Position numbers and translations under genes: made by a program. A stretch of 64,000 nt of DNA, from NCBI GenBank assembly GCA_004794785.1, contig SJOL01006476.1, positions 336,485 through 400,484 of the forward strand, written 5' to 3'. The notes below the pieces were generated by a model that had not been told where the DNA came from, made no database searches, and worked only from the letters and a program-made list of their open reading frames with translations. The first letter of the stretch is position 1, and each line of letters opens with the position of its first letter. This document shows, piece by piece, positions 52,500 to 63,800 of this stretch. The DNA is from Opisthorchis felineus. Its lineage: Eukaryota; Platyhelminthes; Trematoda; Opisthorchiida; Opisthorchiidae.

Positions 52500-53315
52500 A
52501 CTAAGAACTTATTTCAAAACAGAGGCCGGCAAGATTGTGGTTCATCAAGAGTGGTGAACGAGGAAGCCAAGGTACAAAAAGACACTACTAAAGACATTGT
52601 TAAAAGACACGATCAACTTTATCTCCTCTAGGATGCACGAAGACGAGGTAGGACACGAGTTCGACTGCATACTGGATCGAGCGAGATAGAAGAACGTGAA
52701 CTGATGGAAGCGTGGTACTCCACGGAAGAAGCTATCAACAAACATATCGAAATTGACCCCAATGGCAGCAAGGGAACACCAGAACTACAGGGCTCTGGGC
52801 TCTGGGCTGCACAAAGAATACGACGAGGAATTCATAGAAGAATCAGGAAACCTCAATTCAAACGGACACCGCAATTCTGTTGGAGGCGCCCAGCCAATAA
52901 ACCAAGGTACCATATTAACCGGTGGACGCAGGGACATCAGACGTTACAACTAACAAAACTCCAGATCGGATCACAACGCAATGCAAATTGAGAAGGGGGA
53001 CAATCAAAGCAAAGGAAGGAACTAACAAAAATGAAAGGCATTGGGATAACTAATCGACTCAAAAGCGCAAACTACAACGCAAGAAGGATCACAAACGGAC
53101 AAATAAATTCAAGAAAACGCCGTTTCCCAACTGACCAACCATGGTAGGAGATAACAGATAATCGCCATATAAAGGCACACAAGCAAAGAGGAAGTACCCA
53201 CCCAGCTGTGTACTGATGACGTCTTCTCGTATGGTGACGAAACGTATGCAATTCAATCGCCAAGCTCGGTGAACAGATCAATAGCCACCTGATCAATAAC
53301 CAATAAGCCAAGGTA
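52500..53315 (+). mobile_element. Penelope-like element 3' end with terminal repeat, copy F
   Basis: MHEDEVGHEFDCILDRAR (around 52632-52687), then after a +1 shift EERELMEAWYSTEEAINKHI (around 52690-52750), match the end of the GIY-YIG endonuclease region of Penelope-like reverse transcriptases: a late His, the REL.EA motif and the closing Asn-x-His-Ile. A noncoding stretch of about 450 bp follows, then the terminal repeat 53205-53312, the best-kept copy of the family in this window (see 53209-53250). This links the family to a Penelope-like element. The 5' extent is unclear. Confidence 0.7.
53209..53250 (+). ncRNA. Hammerhead-ribozyme-like core
   Basis: CTGATGA (53213-53219), one extra C, a stem II pairing GTCTTC with GGTGAC (five of six), then GAAA (53239-53242), AC/GT as a minimal stem III, a GTA cleavage-type triplet (53244-53246), and TGTA/TGCA as stem I. 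Order and core bases fit a type I hammerhead, but the extra base after CTGATGA is not canonical. Hammerheads are known from Penelope-like elements. Activity is unproven. Confidence 0.4.
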
Positions 53316-54571
53316 CTAACTATATTTACATCAACAGTCAACATCAACAGCCCGCCAAACTTGCAGCATTGCCATCATCCAGGCTGCTGACAGATACTTG
53401 ACATCAGGATGTATAAACAGGTACGAAGAAAAAGCCGGAACAACGTGACGTCAAGAACCAGTTTTTCTGGTTACACTCTCAAAACAGCTCAAATGGAAAA
53501 TAATATTGCAGTTACATATTCAGTGGTTGCTCTTAGGCAGCATACTAGTGGTACTGACCAAGATCTTTCTCTCATGCACGAATTTATCTCTAAAGCGGGT
53601 TTGGTCCTCTTGGGCACGATTGCATCTAGATCGGTCAACAACATACCCAGCATAGTTAGGAAAGTTTCAGGTCAAAACACAGCGCAGTGGAGTATGACGG
53701 TCCGACGTTTCGGTTATTATGGGCAGGCTTTTTCAGGGACTTTTACAATCAATTGAGTCTATTGTGTTTTGACTTTGAACACACCACAGTGCAAACCACA
53801 TGGCGCTCAATTCCCCCAATAAGATCCGAGTCACGTTTAGCTCGAAACTCCCTAGTTTACTGCACCATTTGATGATTTCCAAACTTTATCGATCCTGTTT
53901 CATACAACAGCACTTCATCGGGACGAAAACACCTACGGAGTGCAACTGCTCAAGGCAAAGTCACGGTCATTTCGATCTAAGTGATTCACATTGATGACGA
54001 TGATGATGAGGATAATATGAGACCCATAACCACCGCCTGCAGGCTAAAAAGATGGGATGTCACGAACCGCATCTTCATAGTGCACTCACGCCACTAAAAG
54101 AATGACGTCAGTTGCTACTCTGTCTTGTGTTTGCCGGCTAGTATCGGTTATTCGGCTGGCGCTGTTTGTGAGAATGAAGAGAGCAAACCAAAAAGAGTCG
54201 AATTTGAACACGTAGTTGTTCCTTCCGTAATGACAATCGAATGGCGAGAAATCGAGGCTTTTTTATGGTTGTGTGGATTTTTCTAAGGGCAGGAAACGTT
54301 AACAACGGAACATTTCAGTTCTCAGTGGAACTCACTGTACTGGGTTATCGTGAGCCGCCGAAACTACGGATCGACAGAGAAGATATTCTCTGCACACCGC
54401 ATCGGTTGCTAGGTGAAGCTTGGAGTTACTATCCAGTTTAGCTGATCACTTGAACAATAAGACTGTTATTATTTACTCAGACGACGATGACTATGTTTAG
54501 ATAGCTTTGTTGAACACAATAAGCAGTGGTACGCATTATTCCAATTGGTTGATTTTTGGTCGAGGGTTGTG

Positions 54572-54758
54572 GTAATCGTTCAGCTGTAGCACCCTTTCGG
54601 CGCCTAGCTGCCATGCCACCCGAAGGAAGCATGAGGGCTGGGATACTGTCAGGTTGCCCAACACTAAACAGGGGAAGTCGAGATGCAGAGGTCGGGTTCG
54701 AACCACGGACCTTCCGGTCTGTAAATTCGCGCTCTAACCACTGAGCCATCTCGCCCCA
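54572..54758 (-). mobile_element. tRNA-derived SINE, fullest copy
   Basis: Minus-strand SINE whose head has both RNA polymerase III boxes: A box TGGCTCAGTGG and B box GGTTCGAACCC. The body runs through CAACCTGACAGTATCCCAGC and GGCATGGCAGCTAGGCG. A 9-bp repeat AGGGTTGTG flanks it (54563-54571 and 54759-54767). In one frame it reads MAQWLEREFTDRKVRGSNPT, a phrase I recall from predicted opisthorchiid proteins and the main reason for the organism call. Confidence 0.9.
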
Positions 54759-54769
54759 AGGGTTGTGAG

Positions 54770-57230
54770 CTATGGGCTGTCCTTGGCTAAAGGATCTGGG
54801 TCGACAGAGATCGCTCTCTCATGTGCGGAGTTCTCGTCGAAGAGGATCCCTTTAAAGGGGAATCATTTGAGAGTAGAAAGTCAAGATGAGTACTTGAATA
54901 GCACAAGAGAGAGGTTGGATTGATTTAAGGCCTAGTCATTGGTGGACGAGAATCAACGGAGCAATAATGATTTCTTTTGGAGCTCCGACGTCACAAGTAT
55001 GGAGGAAGAATTCGCATACAATCACGGTACATAAGAGTGACGGGTCAAGAAGTTTCAACAGGAGTTGAGCTCGTGGAACTCGGGCGTCGTCTACCGGAAC
55101 GTTCCGATTCGGGGTCGGACAATGTGTAAGCTGGATAATATCCTGAGCGGCCGGACTCACTTACATACCTCAAACGAGGATTCGGATGTGTGTCCTCCAT
55201 GCTTCCAAGAGATGTGTACCTATTTCGAGGTGAATAAGTGAAACCGCAAATGATGTGGTAAATAAAGCAAAACTGTGAAATAAACTGCGTTTTTTTAAAT
55301 ATTAGACTACAAAAGAAGGGCCGGAATTTACATATGGTTCTTGGTCAAATGGCTTTGAGAAAAAGTGATCAAGAAGCTTACAGTTATGAGGCCTGCTCAG
55401 CTTAACCAAGAGATAGTCGATCCGAATAGGCGTTATAATCAGAACTGAGTATCTTCTAGACTTAGCATATCCTGAAGTGAACAAATGAGTAGGACAACGG
55501 TACAAAATCAAGTGCAGTAGGTCTAAGAGATACCACTTCAAATGGAAAAGATGGTCCGGAGAATCCAACATTCATAAAAATCTTTCTAAGTCCGAAGAGC
55601 CGATCGTTTGCCATGCTAGCCGGCTCACGATATTCTACCACGAAGAGTGAATTCACCCCCTCCCCACAAAAACGGCCAGTAACCCAACCATCTACAGATT
55701 CCCAGGAGAAACGGTTGTCCCGGAGGTTAGACTGCAATCCTAAAAGGTTAATTATGGGATGAAATTTAATGACCGCATGGCTTCTAAACTGTTTATAACC
55801 CAGTTGAAGTGACCCTGAATCTAAAAGCAAATGACAAATACTCATTGCTTCATCCATTCAAGAAAATTCGCTCTGAATCAACAACAGAAACTCCATGGAA
55901 GAACTGAGGAAATTAAATATAAAATGCACTACATATTTATATTGGAATAAAAATCCAGTTGAATGCCACTGAATATATCGTTTCCAGCCCCGACAATCCT
56001 TGCAACTTTCAACGCTAGATTACCTACATTGCCTTCGCAAGAGGAGCTACTCCAAAAAAGAGCCAGAAGGCTCTTATACAAAGGTAGCCCCAATCGGAGG
56101 TTCACGCATTCTCCAGAACTATTGTCGTTCTGTCGGCCACATTCCTCGATTTTTTCGCAAACAGATGAGTGTCATATACAGTCCGTTAGTACTAAAAGTC
56201 TGAAGCGTACTGGACAACTTTGCTTCTGATCAGTAACCTCGAAATTTGTACCACAAACCCTCAAGAGATACGTGGAGAACTCTACCACTCATTTGCAGAT
56301 GGGTGGTTGATCAGCAGTGTACTAAAATTTGTGATCTTCACGTAAACCTTGATCAATGACGATAGTCTTCTCTTGTGTATGGTCTGGATTCGAGCTACTA
56401 GCATGTTCCACGTCCCATAGGGGGCAAGGAAACTGTTCACTTGTTCATTAATGCATGCAGAAACAATGTACCAGTAGACAGCACTTTCCCCAAAATGTGG
56501 TTTGTGAGCAATGCGAGTACTCGGGTTCGGATCGGATCGGATCGGATCGGAAGGGTAACGATGTATTTATGGTTAGATATCCAAACGTTCGATCCGTTGA
56601 GCAAACATGCCATAGTGGCTGAATGTGCAAGGTACTTGAGTTCGTAAACTTAACCTTAGCTCTCTTATGATACACTAACTGTTTTGTGGTCTGGTTAACT
56701 TGCGCTACCTAAAAATATCAATTCGCTTTGGCCGATCTTGTCAGAGATCGGGATGATTTCCACGAAACTGATAAAGTGCAGTCTAAATGATGGGGCTACA
56801 ACAATTTGTTGTGATCAGCCAGAAGTAAGGACACTTTCAGGGAAGGTTTGAGCCCTCTTTCCTGTGAAATCGATCGGCACAGTGTGCGCCAGTCAGTATT
56901 GAAAACTGACAAGAAGTACCGCCCCTCTACTCATGGAAGCAAGCATCAGCAAGCGGTTTTTAACCTTGCTTATACAAAACAGCCATCAAAAGGTAACTCA
57001 CCCAACATCGTACAGACTACAGTAGGGCAATGAGAGACGTCTTATGAACTGCCACACCTCTTCATATGTCCAGTCCAAGATCGGATTGATCCTCATTATT
57101 TGCGGCCAGCCCGGATCGGTCATGACCATCGGACGGAGATGAGCTGGCCCATATATAAAGAAGAGAGGGAAATTCGGATGAGTACAGTAGCCATTTGACA
57201 GGAAGTAAACTGTTCGGTGCCACCGAAGTA
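54770..57230. other. No gene recognised
   Basis: Open frames in both directions reach 131 codons (minus 55857-55462, for example EYREPASMANDRLFGLRKIF) but no family is recognised and no splice partners were found. A pentanucleotide repeat (ATCGG, four copies and a variant) lies at 56526-56550. Confidence 0.4.
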
Positions 57231-57233
57231 TTT

Positions 57234-57239
57234 TTTATT
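57234..57239 (-). promoter_or_regulatory. AATAAA poly(A) signal (minus)
   Basis: On the minus strand AATAAA begins about 15 bases after the TAA that closes the frame 57413-57254, so the 3' UTR would be very short. This resembles the arrangement at the adenosine kinase stop. Confidence 0.5.
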
Positions 57240-57253
57240 ACGTGGATAACAAT

Positions 57254-57413
57254 TTAAGATGACGACTGAAGTCGGTCCCATTTAGGTAAAACCTGTTCAC
57301 CGATCTCTGAATTCGGTTGCTTGGAGAATTGCATGTAATCCAGAGTCTGTGATGCTGATCCGAAAACCCGTTCGGCTGCTTCACGAACCCCCTCCCCAAC
57401 CGTCTGCATGGTA
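57254..57413 (-). CDS. Candidate last exon on the FLAD1 strand
   Basis: An open frame (MQTVGEGVREAAERVFGS, then YMQFSKQPNSEIGEQVLPKW) ends at TAA and is followed by a poly(A) signal. It lies only about 45 bp below the FAD synthase exon, so a minute intron could join them. However, the good donor GTATGT (phase 1) does not put this frame in phase; a second GT four bases on (GTTTGT) would. The peptide does not resemble the usual FAD synthase C-terminus, so it may be another small gene. Confidence 0.4.
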
Positions 57414-57460
57414 CTATAACGAATCGACTAGGTACTTTTAAGCCAAAATAACAAACATAC

Positions 57461-57864
57461 CCGATCTTGGATCCGACAGCCTTGTTCCCATAAATACTCC
57501 ACGCACATTGGGAAAGTCACGCAGTAGCCGTTCCAGTGATGATTTGATGTCCCCCTCGTAAATAATCAAACTACCGTGCCTTATCTGGTCTTCTCTATTA
57601 TCCGTTTGCATGCTCTCATCATTTGGTCGAAGAATAGAGGAGGAAGGAAGGCGATAAAAGTGCACAGTTCGTTGAACAAAATTCTCCAGTTCGGGGAACA
57701 CGGATCGCGATCGTATGTACAGTAATTTTGGAAAATCCAGCAACGACGCCTCTGAATCCTGCCCCGCACTACGCTTCTGTCGTTGACGATACACGCTGTA
57801 GATGAGATGAAGCAACACCGTACAATCCTTTCCTCCGTTGAAGCCAATAACCAGTTGAGAAGAG
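57461..57864 (-). CDS. FLAD1: FAD synthase catalytic-domain exon (FLAD1-like)
   Basis: Minus-strand exon of 404 nt, acceptor TTTCGCCTTCAG just above 57864 and donor GTATGT at 57460. It encodes the adenylyl-transfer (PAPS-reductase-like) domain of FAD synthase, which joins FMN and ATP to make FAD. Family marks are the P-loop-like VIGFNGGKDCTVLLHL near the start, LLYIRSRSVFPELENFV in the middle, and the SSLERLLRDFPNVRGVFMG / TRLSDPRS end, matching human FLAD1 in order and spacing. The usual following part (Ser-Pro-Thr-Asp and the substrate loop) should lie in the next exon and was not found. Upstream exons, including any MoCF-like N-terminal domain, were not found either. No frameshift lies within the exon. 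Confidence 0.85.
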
Positions 57865-57865
57865 C

Positions 57866-59010
57866 TGAAGGCGAAACAAATGAGTGAAGCAAAGTGATCT
57901 TTTGGTGCCGGTGAAAAACATCTTGAAACAAAGAGATGGAGAGAAAGGGAGTCTGCAGCTCACTATCCAAATTTGGAAAGAAGGCCTATTTTAAATGAAT
58001 TTTTAAGCTGACAGATTCAGCTAGGGTAGAGCGAAAAACTAACGTTACATAGGTGAAACCGGTGTCGTTGTGTGAGGGACAACTGTCGTATTTTACGGTT
58101 ATTGTTGTGAACAGTACTATCACACCGGAAATACAAGTGTCACGTACCTCCAAAGGCAACAAAAGTGGACGAGTTAAGACTGACTGAGTCAAACATGACA
58201 ACCAAAAAAACATCTACAGCGCTTACGTTCAACGGGGAAGCATTTTGCTGTCAAATACGTAATCGGTGCACTAGGTTCTCCTATAGATAAACGGAATGCC
58301 ACTAGGCCTCCGTTGATTAACAACACAAATCTCTCGCAGTTCGCAGTTCACATTCCGCTCAACAGGTTGATGCGGTGGAATTTCAGTTTTAATGAAGAAT
58401 GAGTTGGTCGATTTTCGGATCACAGTGAACTTTCAGACTGTACCCTCCACTGTGAATGTCTATTCCCTGACTCCAACTGGTTCAAACAATTAAAGGTAGT
58501 GTCTCTACCACATTAACTTGGACTGCTCACGTTGAGAAAATCTTCTCAAAGCTAAAAAAATGTTAGAGAGATCCGTCATTTTAGTTATGTGCACAGTTTT
58601 ACGGGTAATTTTGTGTGCTATTGTGTTCCCGGACATTTTGTACTACCCTCTCATCGTTTTCCCTGACTCACCTAAGAAACACCTTTCTCTACTCAAACGA
58701 GGCCTGAAATTATATTCCGGGCGAGTCTTATTTTTACTTGCACGTTTACGTGTCATCTTTTAAGCACGTTCTTTTTCCCAGTTCACAATTTTCCTCAGTG
58801 ATGTGTCCCACACTCACCATTCAGACCTCCCATTAGCAAGGCCTTGCGACCGTACTGGGAATGTAGCGTCCCCGATTTGGACGTTGAGTGACGCTCGTTC
58901 CTAATGATCACGAAAAGGCGGAATACGGGACAATCAGTTCAACGCATTGCTAGTAATCCTACTCACATCACTCAAGCATGGACATATTCGCCTGCTCAGA
59001 TGTGAAAATC
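57866..59010. other. No gene recognised; probable 5' part of the FLAD1 locus
   Basis: On the minus strand a small acceptor/donor pair (about 58149-58184, donor GTACGT) could be an upstream FLAD1 exon, but its frame cannot be fixed. The rest shows nothing I can support. Confidence 0.3.
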
Positions 59011-59016
59011 CTCCAT

Positions 59017-59127
59017 ACGCTGGTTTAGTGGTGGTAACATACTCGCCTTGCATGTCAGACGTGCGGAGTTCAAACATCGGCACGACCAGGGATATACACT
59101 GCTGATCACCTCTAATAAGAGCGAAAC
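59017..59127 (+). mobile_element. tRNA-derived SINE with a trailing hammerhead-like motif
   Basis: 59017-59089 reads like a tRNA: TGGTTTAGTGGTGGTAACAT (A box region), an anticodon-arm-like CTCGCCTTGCATG, a B-box-like GAGTTCAAACATC and a closing GCACGACCA. Twelve bases on comes CTGATCA (59102-59108), a stem CTCT/AGAG with an AATA loop (59110-59121) and GAAAC (59123-59127), the layout of a hammerhead with two changes (CTGATGA to CTGATCA and one unpaired C-C). Diverged, so not a functional tRNA. Confidence 0.6.
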
Positions 59128-60679
59128 TAGAATCACCGGAATGATTGTGCCAGGACAGGACGACTGCTCAAACCAGTGATGTCAGCGTGCATCCTACAAA
59201 TCCCACAACCACCCACAACAAATAGAAAATAGTTATAGGTGGTTACGGGATTTGTAGATTTCACGCTCACACACTAAACAAACAATAAACTTCAGCTTTC
59301 TAAACCTCTGAAGGACGTCAGTAACAGAACAGTACGTAACAGGGTTGGAAAGTTCGCCATTTGCAGGCCGGAACAAAAGACAGTCGACACATATCTCAAC
59401 GAGGTAGACGCGGCCAACGATCAAACTCCAAATAATGCGTGTGGTCCGTTGGTCCCTAAGACCGAGACGGGCAGGGTCAGAGAAAAAGAACACAAGCCAG
59501 AAAGAAATGTCACGCTATCAAGTGTAGCAGGTGGTGTGATATGAATACAGAAATATACTGGGCATAGATATTAGCGGTCACAGACGGACAAGTAGGAATA
59601 CCCGAGGAAACTTCAACTGGTGCAAAATGACTCAGACCATCAAGACCCAGCCTCAAGGAGATTTCGCATTTAGCTGTTTTTCTGCAGTTTTCTGCCTTTC
59701 AGTATTTTTTTAAATTGTTAACCACTTCTGTGCTGAGAATACCCTTCAACTCATAGAGGATTTAGCAAAGTATGTTTATCGATACACGCGAAAGACAAGC
59801 AATCTTGTGGCCATCTTACCCTAAAGGATGCTCATACAAGCATATCCGGTAAAATTATGGCGGCTTTTGGATGTCTTTGGATGAGCATTGTGCTCAACGG
59901 GCTTGTTTGTTGCAAATGGGATGCAGAAAATCAGGAATAAAGTGAGCATTGCAGTCGGCAGGGTACAACAGAACGATAGAAGAATGGGAAAAGTCCAATA
60001 AATACTAATATTTATCATATCGGATAAAAATTTTGTGTTAAAGAGTTGATAAAGCCGATGGTAATTTTGGAATCTACAGTTTCGCTCGCACGTGAAAGTT
60101 TGAACGTAAAACCATGTAACTGCTTGCACGGCAAGTGGATCTTCATCAAGTCAATGAATGAACTATGTAAGCAGGGGCAACGGGCACCTTAGAAGACAAA
60201 ACCTGATACACTGCAACGAACACGACACGCACTGTGTCAAATCAAGAGCACTTACCAGATTATTAACTGCGCAGCTGTATAAGACTCCAGGTTTGTTCGC
60301 TATGGTCTCAAGTGCAGTGGGTACAACTTCAAGTGCATCCAGGTCTGCACTGAAACCCCCTCCTATTCCGATGACCTACAGTTACGGTACTTCAATAATG
60401 CAGGCGTTATATTCCGTTTTCAGGAAACAAGACAGACCGGATCGAATGCAAACGGCCACAGTGTAACTGAAATTACAGTGGTTTCCATTGAGGCCAGAAT
60501 ACCGAACAGTTCGGGTGAGTTTACTCAATGCAAACTTCTATAGTATCAGTTATTATGCGTCGCTATACAACAACGCAGTCACGCTGTTCACTCAAGTGCT
60601 GCTAAAATACTTATAACCAAATCATCCAACTCAGGGATTAAGTCGATTCAAATAAAACGAATTGTTTAAGGATGCCCAT

Positions 60680-62540
60680 ACCTGATTGGGTGAAAATGAA
60701 GCGGACGTGGTCTACGTTGTGAGTCCATTGAAATGTCAAGACCTGGTTGGCTCATTTCTAAGCCATCATGAGTTGCGATGGTCTCAAAGTAGACGTGTGC
60801 ATTTTGGCTGCTTTATGGACACGGTGGACTGGGCGGATAAAAACAGTTTTCGGGCATACAGAACAAAAAAGAGTAGGTGGCTAGTATATTTGCTGCTCTT
60901 ACCGTAGAACTGTTCAGGGAACAAGACGGACAGGGGGAAATGAGCAGATTTTACGCTGCCCGCTACAATTCGGATGACGCATCACAGATCTCTACCGCGT
61001 CAAGTGTCTGCAACTGACCGATGTGGATTATTTCACGCGAGAAAGATTGGTCTGTGTCCGGTTCATATAGGGTTTGCCAAGTGATCTACAGGGGAAAACG
61101 TACATGACCAAAGCAGTTCATGTGGAGGAGGCCACGCAGCTTATGTGCGTAACGCGCCCGGGACACTCCAGTTAACCGCCGGAACTACGGCGATTTGAGA
61201 ACAAAAGTGGCTGCGAAAGAAACCGGACGTCTGAAGATGGTCCTAATTCGGATATCCCTCAGAGGTCAACTAAGGTGGAACCAACAACAATGTTACGTTT
61301 GCCATGTAATTGGCTACTTCGCCCGATTTTTCCCAAAAAGGAGTTTTTTCCCTTGTTTTTTAAAGCTAAACGGAGCTAAGGGAGTCCTGAGATTGCTGGC
61401 GGTAACTGATAGTGAGACAGAGGTGCCAATCGAAAGCAAAATATATGGTTTGCCATTTAGACAGTGTAACATAGTGCAATTAGTACGGGGAGCAGAAATG
61501 AAAGTGCTGAGCACACAAAACGCCGGAATTCAATCCTGCTCATGTAAGCTGCTTTATTCAATCTTACTACTCCAGAGCGTAAACAGGACAACTCCAGAGA
61601 TACGTTTTCCGCGGTGACTGAGGGAAGAAGTCAAGCTGGCGAATGACTGTTTAAGCTTAAGAGGAAACTAATCCTCAAACCAAGCGATCGAAGCCATACA
61701 ATTGAACTGGTTCAGAGACAGAGGTCTTGAGGTGTTCGGTAATATGTATATAACAATGCTTTGTTCTCCAAATAGCCAAAAAAGACTACGGTTTTGTGAC
61801 AAAAAGCAGCAAATCAATCCTCCTTACCTAATGTCCCTTTTTTCACCAATCGCTAGGAGAATACCGAAAAAGCCTACCTCCTGAGGTAAAGAAGCAATTA
61901 CAAGAAATGAAAGCAAAGGTATCATACAGAAAACTCGAACCCCTTATGCGTCACCAGTCCCCTTGATTCGGAAGGCTGACGCTAGACGCACGTTCGACAT
62001 CGACTATCGGGAATCATAATCAAGTACGCGTTCCCAGTGCGTGTAACTGAAAATATATTTGCCCGTCTACTTGAGGCTCGAGTTAACTCGTTAACAAAGC
62101 TGGATATTGGCGGCTGCCGGTGGCCTAGTGTGTTAGATTCAAAACGGCATTCTCCCAACGAAGGCAGTACAAATACCTTCAGGTCTTTGTACTATTCAGG
62201 TAACGTTTCAACGTCTGTTTTTGAGAAATTTATGGGGCATCGAATGTGCAATAATGTATGGGGACGACACAGTAGTGCACTTAGAGTCGGAAGACGAGCA
62301 CGTGACAAGGTTTAGAAGAGTAATGCAGCGAGCTGGTGAAATATGTCTCAAGTCCAGTCTCAAGAAATACCAAACTTCTGGATATAAAACCGCATATCTG
62401 AGCCACCTAGTTTGAAGAGGTAAAATTCGACCATTGCCAAAGAAGGTCTCCGTCAAAAAGACAGTTGAGACTGTTCCTGGAACTTTTAGGCCGCGGGGCG
62501 AGGATTATTCCATAGTTTGCATAATAAGCCCTATCACTCC
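60680..62540 (+). mobile_element. Gypsy-type LTR retrotransposon relic (plus)
   Basis: Gag then pol in order, with many breaks. 60960-61150 has gag-like TDVDYFTRERLVCVRF. 61290-61345 has a broken zinc knuckle, CYVCHVIGYFARFF, whose His and last Cys are replaced by Tyr and Phe. 61850-62030 gives RRIPKKPTS then LPPEVKKQLQEMKAK and a DIDYRES block of the reverse transcriptase. 62037 on has RLLEARVNSLTKLDIGG. 62257-62268 encodes the YGDD catalytic box, followed by TVVHLESEDEHVTRFRRVMQ and YLSHLV. Frame shifts separate the blocks. No LTR was found. Confidence 0.75.
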
Positions 62541-62545
62541 AAATC

Positions 62546-63800
62546 CTACGAAAAGTATGGAAAGAAACTTTGAATTACCAATGGGACTGGCGTCGCACGC
62601 CGAATCTGCAAGAATCTATCGGTTATTTCCTGGATGTTTTCTTCTCTTCCGGTTTTAATCAGTGCAGGCTTAAATGTATCTGCAAAGCGTTCAGCCCATC
62701 CGTCTGAATGCGGAGGATACCCTGGAATGTTTATTTCGTGTAATTTGCGAAAGTCTGGGAATCCTTGAGAAACGGACTGGAAACAACTGTCAGAAAAGTA
62801 CTTTGGACTCACCAAAATAAGTAAAACAAAATGGTGAAGAAACTTCGGATCACAGAGTAAGCATCGACATGTGCAGAGTAATGGAACGGTTCAAGACGTG
62901 TGAATAGGACTTGCGCTCAAATTTGTTGCCATTGCACACTGGTCACAGGACCGAACAACACTTTCAATATCTTGGTCTGTGAATGGCCAGTAAGCACAGA
63001 TGCGAGCTATAGATTTCATACAACTGATTTCTGAATCATCTTCGTGAGATTGTCCAAGAACCTTCTACAGTTTTACGGACCATAACCATCGATTACCGGT
63101 AAGCGTGCTCCCTTTGGGTACTGTCCACGATCGAGTTGGTGTAAGACAACCAGTACTAAAGCATCCCAACGTATGATGTAACGATGGATCTTTTGTTGTT
63201 TCCGCCAGGAGTTGGTGCATGAGTGTTAAAAAATCTTGACTAATCTCGGTGACTGGGATACTGCTGAATACAACAATGTCATCATCTGGTATCCTGAAAT
63301 TGTGCTCAGCCGTGGGTCTGGACAATATGTTAGCATGGCTAAAAGAGGATGTTCTTTTGCGATCTAAATCAAAATTGTATACCAACAAGGTGGTAGCCCA
63401 ATACTACAAGGCAAAGACATCCTCTTCAAGTCCGTGTTCATCTCTGAGTGAAACAGCCAAGGATAAGTCGTCCTGTTAATCCGGTCGACTGAATGATGAA
63501 TTGTTTCTGTGTACCCAAAAGATATTCGCCATGTTCAAACCATTCGATAGCCAAAACAACCAAGAATAAGCACTGCTAGCATTAATTGAAGTGCGTTGCA
63601 GCCTTTTCTCATACCGGCTACTGTCTCTAAGCGACATTCCGTCGTAAAAACAGGACCGAAGGAAATCGCTCTCTCGAATGGGAATGCTTCTCCAAGAGGA
63701 CGGCATCATATTTGGTAATTCCAGGCCAATGCAGACTAGCTTGTTTTGTGAAGCACTTAAACAAGTTTGTGAAACATGCGAATAAAAGAATGGCAATTAT
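62546..63800 (-). mobile_element. Gypsy-type LTR retrotransposon relic (minus)
   Basis: Opposite orientation to the relic at its left, and a later part of pol. 63796-63476 holds a decayed RNase H region (LFWLSNGLNMANIFWVHRNN). 63388-63065 has VYNFDLDRKRTSSFSHANIL followed by SRPTAEHN, the end of RNase H in Gypsy elements. 62815-62546 has the integrase C-terminal part of the core, NIPGYPPHSDGWAERFADTF then KPALIKTGREE, where the usual catalytic Glu position is AERF. Stops and shifts make it inactive. The two relics meet near 62.54 kb. Confidence 0.75.
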
